Source: Deltaproteobacteria bacterium HGW-Deltaproteobacteria-8 (lineage in GTDB: Bacteria; Desulfobacterota; Desulfovibrionia; Desulfovibrionales; Desulfovibrionaceae). Taken from it: a stretch of 64,000 bases of DNA. The notes beneath the pieces were generated by a model. That model saw only the letters and a list, made by a program, of their open reading frames with translations, was not told the DNA's origin and searched no databases. Below, piece by piece: positions 43,439 to 53,276 of this stretch (its first letter is position 1; each line of letters starts with the position of its first letter). A program made the translations under genes and the position numbers. The stretch is from the NCBI GenBank assembly GCA_002840405.1, contig PHAR01000004.1:139936-203935 (forward strand), written 5' to 3'.

Positions 43439-44070
43439 AAACCCATCTCCCGCAGGCCCGCCTCGATGCCTTCCTTGGCCAACGCGTCCGCGCTGATCCA
43501 CTCGCCCTTGCGGCGCATGAACTTGCCCATGTCCAGCAGGTTGTCCGTCAGCGCCTTCTGGGTCTCGTCGAAATGATAGCGGTTGACCACGCGCTCGGCC
43601 TTCACGTCCAGCAGGAACAGGTCCATGACCACCGAGGCCGGGTTGCCGCCGCCCCCAAGCTCCTTCCAGTAGAGTACCTGGGGCACCAGGATGAAGTCCG
43701 CAGGCAGGCACTTGCCCACGTTCAGCCAGTAGGCCCAGGCCGACTCGCGGGACTTGCCAGCGCGCTCGAAGACCACGATCTCCTGGCACTGGCGCGTGGC
43801 TGCGGGAGAAGAGGCGACCTTGACCCCGTGGCTGCGCAGGGTCTGGTCCAGGTCGGAATCCAGCCTGGCCAGGATCTCCGGCTTCACGCCCTTGCCCTCC
43901 TCGGGCAGGTATCCGGCCAGAAGCTCCCAGTTGTGCTTGGGCGCAGTGAAGGCGGCCACGGCGATGTTGCCCAGCGGCCTCGGCTGCGGGGCAATGGCCT
44001 TGGGCGCGCAGGCGCCAAGGGCCAAGACGCAGAGGATCGCAAGGACATTCAAAACAGTGCGCTTATGCAT
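43435..44070 (-). CDS. Uncharacterised lipoprotein inside the his operon, 211 aa
   Basis: A signal sequence with lipobox LGAC (Cys about 20), then a soluble domain with VPQVLYWKELGGGGNPASVV and two further Cys, at RQCQEIV and VGKCLPAD. The domain is unknown to me. It starts at the hisB stop (TGATG) and ends inside the hisA start (GTGA), so it is translated with both. Such tight coupling suggests coordinated expression rather than a histidine-related function. The start and lipobox are convincing. Confidence 0.85.
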   Translation of the reverse strand: MHKRTVLNVLAILCVLALGACAPKAIAPQPRPLGNIAVAAFTAPKHNWELLAGYLPEEGKGVKPEILARLDSDLDQTLRSHGVKVASSPAATRQCQEIVVFERAGKSRESAWAYWLNVGKCLPADFILVPQVLYWKELGGGGNPASVVMDLFLLDVKAERVVNRYHFDETQKALTDNLLDMGKFMRRKGEWISADALAKEGIEAGLREMGL

Positions 44071-44657
44071 CAGTCGACGCTCCCCTTGGTGCTCGGCGCG
44101 CCCGATCGGCAGACCTGAACGGCCTGGCGCAGCGCCAGACCCAGGGCCTTGAAGGCGGCCTCCAGCAGATGGTGGCCATTTTGTCCGTATTCATAGCGAA
44201 TGTGCAGATTCATCCCGGCCCGCTGCGCCAGGGACTTGAAAAACTCGCGCCAGACGTCCTTTTCCTCGCCCGCGATGAGGGCCGGAAGCAGGTCGTCGCA
44301 ATACACCAGATAGGGCCGCCCGGAGAGGTCCAACACCACCGAGGCCAGGGCCTCGTCCATGGGAACCTTGGCGTCGGCCACCCGCGCTATGCCCGCCTTG
44401 TCGCCCAGGGCCTCGGCCAGGGCCTGGCCGAGCGTGAGCCCGATGTCCTCCAGGCTGTGGTGGGCGTCGATGTGCAGGTCGCCCTTGCAGGAGACCGTCA
44501 GGTCGAAACCGGCCCAGAAGGCCATGAGGGTCAGCATGTGGTCGGCAAAGCCGATGCCGGTCTGGATGTCGCAGACGCCAGCGCCATCCAGGGCGATGGC
44601 CACCCGGATGTCGGTTTCCCTGGTCGTCCGCGAAAGGCTGGACGCGCGTTGTGCCAC
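44070..44657 (-). CDS. hisB: Imidazoleglycerol-phosphate dehydratase, 195 aa
   Basis: The GTG start at 44,657 follows AAAGGAG and gives [20 protein letters not shown]; the longer open frame is not used. Metal-binding motifs are [27 protein letters not shown] and [14 protein letters not shown]. The typical single-domain IGPD length. Overlaps the lipoprotein start by one base. Confidence 0.95.
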   Translation of the reverse strand: MAQRASSLSRTTRETDIRVAIALDGAGVCDIQTGIGFADHMLTLMAFWAGFDLTVSCKGDLHIDAHHSLEDIGLTLGQALAEALGDKAGIARVADAKVPMDEALASVVLDLSGRPYLVYCDDLLPALIAGEEKDVWREFFKSLAQRAGMNLHIRYEYGQNGHHLLEAAFKALGLALRQAVQVCRSGAPSTKGSVD

Positions 44658-44902
44658 GGGTGAATCTCCTTTGCGCCGCAAATAGCCGTCATGCATTTCA
44701 GAAGGTTGCGGCGCTCCACACCCAAGACCAGAGGCGGCGTCTGTTGTCAAGACGCAGCGCGCCGTTCTCCAACCTCGTTCCGCCGTTCCGCTCTCCCGCC
44801 CAAGACCCTCTCACCGGCCTCTCTACAGCCGTCAGCGGCCGGTCAGCGGCCCGCCCTGCGGGGACTGCTTCCCGACCGGGGCCGGGCGCTTCCAGCATTC
44901 CC

Positions 44903-46363
44903 TTAGGCAGCAGCCTCGCCCGGCGGCGTCGCGGACTCGTCAGCCGGAGCTTCCTTCTTCTTTTTGCCGAAGAAGTACGCGCCCCAGATGCCCACCTCAT
45001 ACAACAGGCACAGGGGCAGGGCCATCATGGTCTGGCTGATGGCGTCCGGCGGGGTCAGCGCTGCGGAGACGATGAAGGCCCCGAGCACCGCGTACTTGCG
45101 CTTGGCGCGCAGGCCCACGTGGCTCACAATGCCAAGCCTGGCCAGGAAGAACATGAACAGCGGCAGCTCGAACACGATGCCAAAGGCGAACAGCAACTTG
45201 AGCACAAAGCCCAGGTACTCGTCGAGCTTGGGCGTGAAGAACAGGATGTCGCTGGCGTAGCTGGCGAAGAACTCAAACCCGAAGGGGAAGACCACGAAGT
45301 AGCCGAACAGCGCGCCAAAGACGAAGAACAGGGCCGAGCAGATGGCGATGGGGATGATCCAGCGCCGCTCGTGGGAATACAGCCCCGGCGTGACGAAGCC
45401 CCAGATCTGGAAGAAAATGTACGGGCTGGCCAGGAACATGCCGGCCACAAAGGCTATCCACATCTCAGCGAAGAAGGCCTCGGTGGGCAGGGTGTAGATG
45501 AAGTGGCTCTGCTTGAGCACATGAAGCATGGGCATCATCAGGATCTTGAGCATCTGCCCGGCAAAGGCGTAGCACACCAGGAAGCCCACCAGGATGGCCA
45601 ACAGGCTGCGGGTCACGCCTTTGCGCAGGTCCTGCAGGTGCCCGATGAGGGTCATGCGGCCGCTCTGCCCCTCGCCCACGGCGTCGTCGCCCGCAGGCGG
45701 CGGAGGCGGCGGAGGCGGCGCGGCCTCGGCAGGGGCCTGCGCGGGCTCGAACTCTGCGGGCGGCCCGGCCTCGGTCACCGGTGCAGGCACAGGGGCAGGC
45801 TCCACCGGCGCGGGCACAGGGGCGGCCTCGGCGACGGGTTCGGCAGCAGCTTCGGCGACAGGCCCAGCGACAACAGCGGCGTCAGGCTCGACGCTTCCAG
45901 CGCCCGGCCCGGCTGCGGGTTTAACTGCGGGTTCGGCTGCAGCGGCAGATTCAGAGACGGGCTCGACCACGGATTCGGCAGCGGGCTCGGCAAGGCTTTC
46001 AGCGTCCGGCTCGGCCGCGACAACGGCTTCGGCGCCAGGCTCGGTCACGACTTCGGCGTCAGGCTCGGTTTCGGCGGCCAGGGCCTCCTCGGCCTCAGTC
46101 GGCGGCTCCATGGTCTCGATGGGCGACTCGTCCTCGGCCTGGGCCGACTTCTCGCCGTAGAGCTGCTCGTGGGCCTCGGCCTTGCGCTTCTCGAAGTCGG
46201 CCATCTCGGTTTCGCGCTCAAAGGTGCGCTTGACGTCGCCGCTCATCTGCTTGAACTCCGCCAAGGCCCTGCCCAGGCCCTTCATCAGGTCCGGCAGCTT
46301 CTTGGGGTCCACAACAATGAGCCCCACAATGGCGACGACAAGCAATTCCGTGGTTCCGAGCAT
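44903..46363 (-). CDS. tatC: TatB-TatC fusion protein, 486 aa
   Basis: Twin-arginine translocase component. Residues 1-75 are a TatA/B-type segment (MLGTTELLVVAIVGLIVVDP with the hinge Pro, then an amphipathic helix LMKGLGRALAEFKQM). Residues about 80-232 are a disordered linker rich in Ala, Glu, Pro and Val (e.g. PVAEAAPVPAPVEPAPVP). From about 235 the TatC domain follows, starting LIGHLQDLRKGVTRSLLAIL, with six membrane segments and a C-terminal lysine cluster. The fusion is continuous with no stop. Usually tatB and tatC are separate genes, so the link sets a 1:1 ratio. Tat cargo nearby: the molybdopterin protein at 28,661. Confidence 0.9.
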   Translation of the reverse strand: MLGTTELLVVAIVGLIVVDPKKLPDLMKGLGRALAEFKQMSGDVKRTFERETEMADFEKRKAEAHEQLYGEKSAQAEDESPIETMEPPTEAEEALAAETEPDAEVVTEPGAEAVVAAEPDAESLAEPAAESVVEPVSESAAAAEPAVKPAAGPGAGSVEPDAAVVAGPVAEAAAEPVAEAAPVPAPVEPAPVPAPVTEAGPPAEFEPAQAPAEAAPPPPPPPPAGDDAVGEGQSGRMTLIGHLQDLRKGVTRSLLAILVGFLVCYAFAGQMLKILMMPMLHVLKQSHFIYTLPTEAFFAEMWIAFVAGMFLASPYIFFQIWGFVTPGLYSHERRWIIPIAICSALFFVFGALFGYFVVFPFGFEFFASYASDILFFTPKLDEYLGFVLKLLFAFGIVFELPLFMFFLARLGIVSHVGLRAKRKYAVLGAFIVSAALTPPDAISQTMMALPLCLLYEVGIWGAYFFGKKKKEAPADESATPPGEAAA

Positions 46364-46404
46364 ACCCTTGGTTCCCTTAGTATAAGCGCGTATTCGTCAC
46401 GCAG

Positions 46405-47952
46405 CTATTCCCATTCAATCGTGCTGGGCGGCTTGCTGGAGATGTCCAGCACCACGCGGTTGACGCCCTTGACCTCATTGATGATGCGGTTGCTCATGCG
46501 CGCCAGGATCTCGGTGGGCAGGCGCGACCAGTCTGCGGTCATGGCATCCAGGCTGTCCACGATGCGCAGGGCGATGACATGCTCGTACGTGCGGTCGTCG
46601 CCCATGACGCCCACGGTCTTGAGCGGCAGCAGCACGGCGAAGCCCTGCCAGACCTTGCGGTACCAGCCGGAGGCCACCAGTTCGTGCTGCACGATCTTGT
46701 CCGCCTGGCGCAGGATCTCCAGGCGCTCATCGGTGACCTCGCCCAGGATGCGGATGGCCAGGCCCGGACCCGGGAAGGGCTGGCGCCAGATGATGTTCTC
46801 GGGCATGCCGAGCTCGTAGGCGACCTTGCGGACCTCATCCTTGAACAGCTCGCGCAGGGGCTCCACCAGCTTCAGGTTCATCTTCTCCGGCAGGCCGCCC
46901 ACGTTGTGGTGGCTCTTGATGACCGCGCTGGGGCCCTTGAAGGACACGGACTCGATGACATCCGGGTAGAGCGTGCCCTGGGCCAGGAACTTCACGTCCT
47001 CTATGGCCTTGGCCTCGCGGTCGAACACGTCGATGAAGGTGTAGCCGATGATCTTGCGCTTCTGCTCGGGGTCTTCGACGCCCTTGAGCTTGTCCAGGAA
47101 CTCGCGGCGGGCGTCCACGCACTTGACGTTCAGGTCGAAGTGCTCCTCCAGAAAGCCGATGACCTCCTGGCGCTCGCCCATGCGCAAGAGGCCGTTGTCC
47201 ACGAAGATGCAGTACAGGCGCTTGCCGATGGCCCGGTGCAGCAGCACCGCCGCCACGGTGGAATCAATGCCGCCGGACAGGCCGAGGACCACCTTGCCCT
47301 CGCCCACCTGGTCGCTCATGATCTTGATGCTGGAGTCCACGAAGGAGGCCATGGTCCAGCTGGGGTGGCAGCCCGCCACCTTGAACAGGAAGTTTGCGAG
47401 GATGCGCTCGCCCTGTTCGGTGTGGGCCACCTCGGGGTGGAATTGCACAGCGTAGATCTTGCGCGCCGGGTCGCACATGGCGGCGTTTTCCAGGCTTCCG
47501 GTCTTGCCCATGCGGGTGAAGCCCGTGGGCAGCTTGCCCACGTGGTCGCCGTGGCTCATCCAGACCGTGAGCTTCTCCTTGCCCTCCACGTCAGCGAAGA
47601 GCGGGCTGTCGCCCACGGCCTCGAACTCGGCCCGGCCGTACTCGCGGTCCTGTGAGCGGGTCACCTCGCCGTCAAGCGTGTGCGCCAAAATCTGCATGCC
47701 GTAGCAGATGCCGAGGATGGGCAGGCCCCACTCCAGGTACTCCTTGGGCAGCGGGGGCGCGCCCACGTCATGCACGCTGGACGGCCCGCCGGAGAGCACC
47801 AGGGCCTTGGGGTTCAGGGCCTTGATGACCGCAGGATCGCTGGTGCAGGGGTGGATCTCCGAATACACGCCGGCCTCGCGGATTCTTCTCGCGATGAGCT
47901 GGGTGACCTGGGACCCGAAGTCGATGATGATGACTTTTTCTTCGTGCTGCAT
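46405..47952 (-). CDS. guaA: GMP synthase (glutamine-hydrolysing), 515 aa
   Basis: Makes GMP from XMP. The glutaminase domain has the catalytic Cys in LGICYGMQ and [10 protein letters not shown]. The ATP-PPase domain has [14 protein letters not shown]. The dimer domain ends [13 protein letters not shown]. It is 21 bases after guaB, so they form an operon. Confidence 0.97.
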   Translation of the reverse strand: MQHEEKVIIIDFGSQVTQLIARRIREAGVYSEIHPCTSDPAVIKALNPKALVLSGGPSSVHDVGAPPLPKEYLEWGLPILGICYGMQILAHTLDGEVTRSQDREYGRAEFEAVGDSPLFADVEGKEKLTVWMSHGDHVGKLPTGFTRMGKTGSLENAAMCDPARKIYAVQFHPEVAHTEQGERILANFLFKVAGCHPSWTMASFVDSSIKIMSDQVGEGKVVLGLSGGIDSTVAAVLLHRAIGKRLYCIFVDNGLLRMGERQEVIGFLEEHFDLNVKCVDARREFLDKLKGVEDPEQKRKIIGYTFIDVFDREAKAIEDVKFLAQGTLYPDVIESVSFKGPSAVIKSHHNVGGLPEKMNLKLVEPLRELFKDEVRKVAYELGMPENIIWRQPFPGPGLAIRILGEVTDERLEILRQADKIVQHELVASGWYRKVWQGFAVLLPLKTVGVMGDDRTYEHVIALRIVDSLDAMTADWSRLPTEILARMSNRIINEVKGVNRVVLDISSKPPSTIEWE

Positions 47953-47973
47953 GGGGGTCTCTCTGCCGCGGCT

Positions 47974-49431
47974 CTAGGATTCCACGCGGTAGTTGGGTGC
48001 TTCCTTGGTGATGATGACGTCGTGCACATGGCTCTCGCGCAGGCCGGCGGAAGAGATCTGCATGAACCGGGCCTTGACCTTGAGCTCGTCGATGGTGCCG
48101 CAGCCGAGGTAGCCCATGCCGGAGCGCAGGCCGCCCACCAGCTGGTGGATGCTCTCCGTGACCTGGCCCCGGAAGGGCACGCGGCCGACGATGCCCTCGG
48201 GCACGAGCTTGCTGGTCTTGTCCTGGAAATAGCGGTCCGCGCTGCCCTTGCTCATGGCGTCGAGCGAGCCCATGCCGCGATAGATCTTGTAGGTGCGGCC
48301 CTGGTACAGGATGGTCTCACCGGGGCTTTCCTCGGTGCCCGCGAACAGCGAGCCCATCATGCAGGTGTCGGCCCCGGCGGCCAGGGCTTTCACCACGTCG
48401 CCGGAGAACTTGATGCCGCCGTCGGCAATGATGCACTTGCCGGCCTCGCGGCAGGCTCTTCCCGCCTCCAGGATGGCCGTGATCTGCGGCACGCCAACCC
48501 CGGCCACGATGCGCGTGGTGCAGATGGAGCCCGGCCCGATGCCGACCTTGACCGTGTCCACGCCGGAGGCGATGAGGGCCTTGGCGCCCTCGTAGGTGGC
48601 CACGTTGCCGCCGATGAGCTGGGCCTCGGGGAAGGTCTCGCGCAGGATGCGCGCGGCGTCCAGGATGCCCTTGGAATGTCCGTGGGCCGAGTCGAGCACC
48701 AAAAAGTCGCACCCGGCGCGCAGCAGCGCCTCGGCCCGGGCGATGCCGTCCTGGCCCACGCCCACGGCCGCGCCCACGCGCAGGCGGCCCAGCTCGTCCT
48801 TGCAGGCGTTGGGATACTTCTTGACCTTCTCGATATCCTTGATGGTGATGAGCCCCATGAGCTTGTCGTCTTCGTCCACCACCAGGAGCTTCTCGATGCG
48901 GTTCTGGTGCAGGTGGCGCTTGGCGTCCTCGTCGTTTATGCCCACGGGCACGGTGATGAGGTTGCGGCTGGTCATGACCTCGGACACCGGGGTATTGGGG
49001 TCGGTGACGAAGCGCACGTCGCGGTTGGTGACGATGCCCACGAGCTTGTCGCCGCGAACCACGGGCAGGCCCGAGATGCGGTACTCGCCCATGAGGTCGA
49101 GGACCTTGCCCACGTTGTCGTCCGGGTGCACGGTCACCGGATCGGTGATCATGCCCGACTCGCTCTTCTTGACCTTGTCCACCTCGCGCACCTGGTCGCG
49201 GATGCTCATGTTCTTGTGGATGACGCCCACCCCGCCGTGCCGGGCCATGCTGATGGCCATGCGCGACTCGGTGACGGTATCCATGGCAGCGGACAGAAGC
49301 GGGATGTTCAGCCGGATGGAAGGCGTGAGCATGGTGCCAACGTCCACAGCGTCCGGCAGGACCTCCGAATAGTCCGGCATGAGCAGCACGTCGTCGAAAG
49401 TGAGCGCCTTGCCGATGATTTTGTCCTGCAT
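47974..49431 (-). CDS. guaB: Inosine-5'-monophosphate dehydrogenase, 485 aa
   Basis: Oxidises IMP to XMP. Begins [20 protein letters not shown]. Two CBS domains (about 95-205) precede the IMP motif [17 protein letters not shown] with the catalytic Cys. The start at 49,431 was chosen because GGGAGA lies 12 bases upstream. It follows livF by 60 bases, with no terminator in between, so transcription from the liv genes may continue into guaBA. Confidence 0.97.
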   Translation of the reverse strand: MQDKIIGKALTFDDVLLMPDYSEVLPDAVDVGTMLTPSIRLNIPLLSAAMDTVTESRMAISMARHGGVGVIHKNMSIRDQVREVDKVKKSESGMITDPVTVHPDDNVGKVLDLMGEYRISGLPVVRGDKLVGIVTNRDVRFVTDPNTPVSEVMTSRNLITVPVGINDEDAKRHLHQNRIEKLLVVDEDDKLMGLITIKDIEKVKKYPNACKDELGRLRVGAAVGVGQDGIARAEALLRAGCDFLVLDSAHGHSKGILDAARILRETFPEAQLIGGNVATYEGAKALIASGVDTVKVGIGPGSICTTRIVAGVGVPQITAILEAGRACREAGKCIIADGGIKFSGDVVKALAAGADTCMMGSLFAGTEESPGETILYQGRTYKIYRGMGSLDAMSKGSADRYFQDKTSKLVPEGIVGRVPFRGQVTESIHQLVGGLRSGMGYLGCGTIDELKVKARFMQISSAGLRESHVHDVIITKEAPNYRVES

Positions 49432-49491
49432 GTTCGTCATCTCCCGTTTTACGGCCCTGTCGCCGGGTTGCGAATACGGCCCTGGGCTCAT

Positions 49492-50199
49492 CTAGAGACC
49501 CAGATATGCCTTCTTGACCTCGTCATTGGCAAGGAGCTTGTCGCAGGCGTCTTCGAGCGTTATGCGCCCGTTCTCCATGACATAGCCCCGATGCGCCACC
49601 TTGAGCGCCTGGTTGGCGTTCTGCTCCACGAGAAAGATCGTGGTGTTGGACTCTTTGTTGATCTGCTTGATGATGTCGAAAATCTGCCGGATGATGAGCG
49701 GGGCAAGGCCCAAGGACGGCTCGTCGAGCAAAAGCAGCGTGGGCCGGGCCATGAGCGCGCGGCTGATGGCCAGCATCTGCTGCTCCCCGCCGGAGAGGGT
49801 GCCGCCGAGCTGGCCGCGCCGCTCCAACAGGATCGGGAACAGCTCGAAGACCTGGTCCAGGTCTGTCCTGATGCCGGCCTTGTCCGAGCGCAGAAACGCG
49901 CCCATGTCCAGGTTCTCCTGCACGGTCAGGTCCGGGAAGATGAGCCGGCCCTCGGGCACCTGGCAGATGCCGCGCGCCACGACCTTGTCCGGGGAGACGC
50001 CCTTCAAGCTCTGGCCCTGGAAGAGCACCTCGCCGCGCCGGGGGGGCACCACGCCGCAAATGGTCATGAGCGTGGTGGTCTTGCCCGCGCCATTGGCCCC
50101 GATGAGGGTGATGATCTCGCCCCGGCCGATGGTGATGTTCACATCCCGCAGGGCCTGGATGTTGCCGTAGTAGGCGTCGATATTTTTCAGCTCAAGCAT
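49492..50199 (-). CDS. livF: Branched-chain amino acid ABC transporter ATPase LivF, 235 aa
   Basis: MLELKNIDAYYGNIQALRDV with Walker A GANGAGKTTTLM, signature LSGGEQQMLAISRAL and Walker B LLLLDEPSLGLAP. It energises the LivHM channel. Overlaps livG by eight bases. Confidence 0.96.
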   Translation of the reverse strand: MLELKNIDAYYGNIQALRDVNITIGRGEIITLIGANGAGKTTTLMTICGVVPPRRGEVLFQGQSLKGVSPDKVVARGICQVPEGRLIFPDLTVQENLDMGAFLRSDKAGIRTDLDQVFELFPILLERRGQLGGTLSGGEQQMLAISRALMARPTLLLLDEPSLGLAPLIIRQIFDIIKQINKESNTTIFLVEQNANQALKVAHRGYVMENGRITLEDACDKLLANDEVKKAYLGL

Positions 50200-51019
50200 C
50201 GCTGTCCTCGCCCAGGTAGGCCCGGATGACCTGCGGGTCTTCGCTCACTTCCTTCGGGGTTCCTGTCGAGATGATGCGCCCGTACTCCATGACGTAGATG
50301 CGGTCGGACAGGCTCATGACCATCTTCATGTCGTGCTCGATCAGGAGCACGGACACCTTGAACTCCTCGCGGATGCGGATGACCATCTGCTTGAGTTCCT
50401 CGGTCTCCTGCGGGTTCATGCCCGCCGCGGGCTCGTCCAGCAGCAGCAGGAAAGGCTCGGTGGCCAGCGCGCGGGCGATCTCCAGCCTGCGCTGCGCGCC
50501 GTAGGGCAGGTTGCGCGAGTACTCGTTGGCCAGCTTCTCCAGGCCAACCTTGGTCAGCATCTCAAAGCTCTTGTCCACCACCTCCTGCTCCTCGCGCCGC
50601 GTTCCCGGGCCGCGCAGCACCGCGCCCAGAATGCCGGTCTTGGTGCGGCAGTGCCGCCCGATCATGACGTTCTCAAGCGCCGTCATGGACGGAAAGAGCC
50701 GGATGTTCTGGAAGGTCCGGGCCATGCCCAGCTCGCACACGAGGTTGGTGCGCATGCCGTTGATACGTTTCGGCTTGCCGTTCTTGGGGTAGGCCGTCAC
50801 CTCGCCCTCGCTCGGGGTGTAGATGCCGGTGATGCAGTTGAAGAAGGTGGTCTTGCCCGCGCCGTTGGGGCCGATCAAGGCCACAACCTCGCCGGGCAGC
50901 ACGTCCAGGTTCACCTCGGAGAGCGCGCGCAGGCCGCCGAAGTTCATGCCCACGTTGCGCACGGAGAGCACCGGCTGCACGGCCTGGGCCGCGTTCTGGT
51001 TGGTCATTTCCTGCGCCAT
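50192..51019 (-). CDS. livG: Branched-chain amino acid ABC transporter ATPase LivG, 275 aa
   Basis: Walker A is IGPNGAGKTTFFN, the signature region LPYGAQRRLEIARAL and Walker B LLLLDEPAAGMNP. A second ATG four codons on (MTNQNAAQAV) could be used. LivG and LivF form the ATPase pair. Starts four bases after the livM stop. Confidence 0.96.
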   Translation of the reverse strand: MAQEMTNQNAAQAVQPVLSVRNVGMNFGGLRALSEVNLDVLPGEVVALIGPNGAGKTTFFNCITGIYTPSEGEVTAYPKNGKPKRINGMRTNLVCELGMARTFQNIRLFPSMTALENVMIGRHCRTKTGILGAVLRGPGTRREEQEVVDKSFEMLTKVGLEKLANEYSRNLPYGAQRRLEIARALATEPFLLLLDEPAAGMNPQETEELKQMVIRIREEFKVSVLLIEHDMKMVMSLSDRIYVMEYGRIISTGTPKEVSEDPQVIRAYLGEDSDA

Positions 51020-51022
51020 GCC

Positions 51023-52246
51023 CTAGCCCGCCGCTTCCACGTTGATTTTGTAGACCTTGCGCTTGGCGCGCACCAGGCCCTCGGGCCGGAAGACCATGAC
51101 CAGGACCATGGTGGCCCCGAAGATGAGCATGCGATACTCCGAGAAGGCGCGCAGGTATTCGGGCAGCAGCATGAGCAGAAACGCGCCCAGGATGACGCCG
51201 AGCACCGAGCCCATGCCGCCCAGCACCACAATGGCCAGGATCATGGCCGACTCCATGAAGGTGAAGCTGGCCGGGTTGATGAAGGTCGTCTTGGCCGCGA
51301 AGACCACGCCCATGAGGGCGGCCAGCGTCGCGCCAAGGGAGAAGGCCATGAGCTTGGCCCGGGTGTTGTCGATGCCCATGGCCTGGCAGGCGATCTCGTC
51401 CTCGCGCAGGGCCAGCCAGGCCCGCCCGATGCGCGAGTCCTTGAGCCGGGCCGTGACGAAGATGGTCAGGAGCACCAGCACCACCATAATGTAGTACATG
51501 TAGGTGGTGGCCTGCTCCACCGAGTAGCTGATGCCGAAGAGCCCCGGCCGGTCGATGTTGGAGATGCCGCTGGGGCCGTAGGAGAAGCTGCCCCAGTTCT
51601 CCAGCACCAGGCGAACGATCTGCCCAAAGCCGAGCGTCACGATGGCCAGGTAGTCTCCGCGCAGGCGCAGCACCGGGAAGCCGAGCAGGATGCCGAAGAA
51701 CGCGCCCATGACCGCGCCCAGGGGCAGCACGGCCCAGAAGCCCAGGTGGAAGTGGTGGTTCAAAAGCGCGTAGGTGTAAGCGCCAACGGCGTAGAAGGCC
51801 ACGTAGCCCAGATCGAGCAGGCCGGCCAGGCCCACCGTGATGTTGAGCCCCAGGCCCAGCACCACGTAGATCAGGGCGCTGATCAGAATGTTCGTCTGGT
51901 AGAGCGAGAAGAACCAGGGGAAGGCCACGGCCACCAGCAGGCCGAAGGCCATGAGCGGCCGGGCGAAGCGCGGGTCGGACAAGAAGCGCATCAGGGCCGA
52001 GTCGCGCTCCACGGTCTCCAGTTCCCTCTTGGCCTGGCTGAGGTCCCGGCGCTCCATCATGATGTACCAGATCAGGGCGAGCACGAAGCTGCCCCCGGCC
52101 ATGTAGGCCAGGTGCATCCAGCGCCAGGTCACGGTCTGCTCCACCGTGTCCACGCGGATGACCATGATGGGCAGGGTCAGGAACGACAGCCAGAGGGAGG
52201 CCACCAGCGCCTGCTTGAGATATCGGAGGATGTTCGCACGTGACAT
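51023..52246 (-). CDS. livM: Branched-chain amino acid ABC transporter permease LivM, 407 aa
   Basis: The start MSRANILRYLKQALVASLWL was chosen after AAGGTG; upstream codons overlap livH. About ten membrane segments, GLGLNITVGLAGLLDLGYVA and the EAA-like region ARAKLMAFSLGATLAALMGV. It is longer than many LivM proteins because of an N-terminal extension with extra hydrophobic segments (about 10-110). Confidence 0.93.
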   Translation of the reverse strand: MSRANILRYLKQALVASLWLSFLTLPIMVIRVDTVEQTVTWRWMHLAYMAGGSFVLALIWYIMMERRDLSQAKRELETVERDSALMRFLSDPRFARPLMAFGLLVAVAFPWFFSLYQTNILISALIYVVLGLGLNITVGLAGLLDLGYVAFYAVGAYTYALLNHHFHLGFWAVLPLGAVMGAFFGILLGFPVLRLRGDYLAIVTLGFGQIVRLVLENWGSFSYGPSGISNIDRPGLFGISYSVEQATTYMYYIMVVLVLLTIFVTARLKDSRIGRAWLALREDEIACQAMGIDNTRAKLMAFSLGATLAALMGVVFAAKTTFINPASFTFMESAMILAIVVLGGMGSVLGVILGAFLLMLLPEYLRAFSEYRMLIFGATMVLVMVFRPEGLVRAKRKVYKINVEAAG

Positions 52247-52250
52247 GGGG

Positions 52251-53153
52251 CTACACCTTTTGCGCCCGCTGCTTGCCAAGCAGCCCGGCGGGCCGGAAAA
52301 TCAGAATGACCACGAGCAGCAGGAAGGCGAAGACGTCCTCGTAGTCGCTGGAGATGTACCCTGTGGCGAAGCTCTCGGCCCAGCCCAGGACCAGGCCGCC
52401 CAGCATGGCGCCGGGGATGCTGCCGATGCCGCCCAGGACAGCGGCAGTGAAGGCCTTGATGCCCGCCAGAAAGCCGATGGCGAAATTGATCTGCCCGACG
52501 TGCGCACCGATGAGCACCCCGCCCACGGCCGCCAGGCTCGAGCCGATGATGAAGGTGACGCTGATGACCTGGTCAACGTTGACGCCGACAAGCATGGCCA
52601 TCTTCCTGTTCTGGGCGGTGGCGCGCATGGCCTTGCCCATGCGCGTGAACTTGATGAACAGGGTCAGGGCCACCATGACCACAAACGAGGTGACGATGAT
52701 GAACATGTCCGAGGTGCCCAGGTAGTTGCTGAACCGCTCCATGAAGGCCAGCTCCGGGATGAGGCGCGGGAAGGGCAGAAAGTCCGGGGTCTGGGCGAGC
52801 ATGATGTAGTTCTGGAGCAGGATCGACATGCCGATGGCCGAGATGAGCGGGGCCAGGCGCGGGGCGTTGCGCAGGGGCTTGTAGGCGATCTTCTCCACCG
52901 TGTAGCCGTAGGCTGCGGAATAGAGCACCGAAATGACCAGCGCGATGGCCAGGACGGACAGCGCGGGCCAGCCGAGCGAGGTGAGCAACCCGGCCACGAT
53001 GAGGCCCATGAAGGCGCCGATCATGTAGATCTCGCCGTGGGCAAAATTGATGAGCTCGATGATGCCGTAGACCATGGTGTAGCCCAGCGCGATGAGGGCG
53101 TACACGCTGCCACGGCTTAGGCCCCCGAAAAACAGCTGGAGAAAATATTCCAT
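52251..53153 (-). CDS. livH: Branched-chain amino acid ABC transporter permease LivH, 300 aa
   Basis: Inner-membrane permease: MEYFLQLFFGGLSRGSVYAL, GIIELINFAHGEIYMIGAFM, and RKMAMLVGVNVDQVISVTFI with the coupling region. Start ATG at 53,153. It ends five bases before livM starts, so the two are coupled. A hairpin separates it from livK. Confidence 0.95.
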   Translation of the reverse strand: MEYFLQLFFGGLSRGSVYALIALGYTMVYGIIELINFAHGEIYMIGAFMGLIVAGLLTSLGWPALSVLAIALVISVLYSAAYGYTVEKIAYKPLRNAPRLAPLISAIGMSILLQNYIMLAQTPDFLPFPRLIPELAFMERFSNYLGTSDMFIIVTSFVVMVALTLFIKFTRMGKAMRATAQNRKMAMLVGVNVDQVISVTFIIGSSLAAVGGVLIGAHVGQINFAIGFLAGIKAFTAAVLGGIGSIPGAMLGGLVLGWAESFATGYISSDYEDVFAFLLLVVILIFRPAGLLGKQRAQKV

Positions 53154-53203
53154 TATCAAACCACCCGGCCAATCGGGATTACTCCAGGATCGGCCTTACA
53201 GAA

Positions 53204-53240
53204 CCAGGGGACGGGCGCATGAAACGCCCCCGCCCCCTGG
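53204..53240 (-). promoter_or_regulatory. Stem-loop between livK and livH
   Basis: CCAGGGG and CCCCTGG close a GC-rich hairpin whose inner part pairs GACGGGCG-like bases with CGCCCCCG. It sits between the binding-protein gene and the permease genes, a common place for attenuators or stabilising hairpins that raise livK output over the rest. Confidence 0.5.
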
Positions 53241-53276
53241 CAAATTATCGCACGCCCGGCAGCCGGGCGGCGGAGG

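Noticed and set aside
47680-50229. 849-codon plus-strand frame across guaB and livF
   Set aside because: It is the reverse complement of two well-defined genes.
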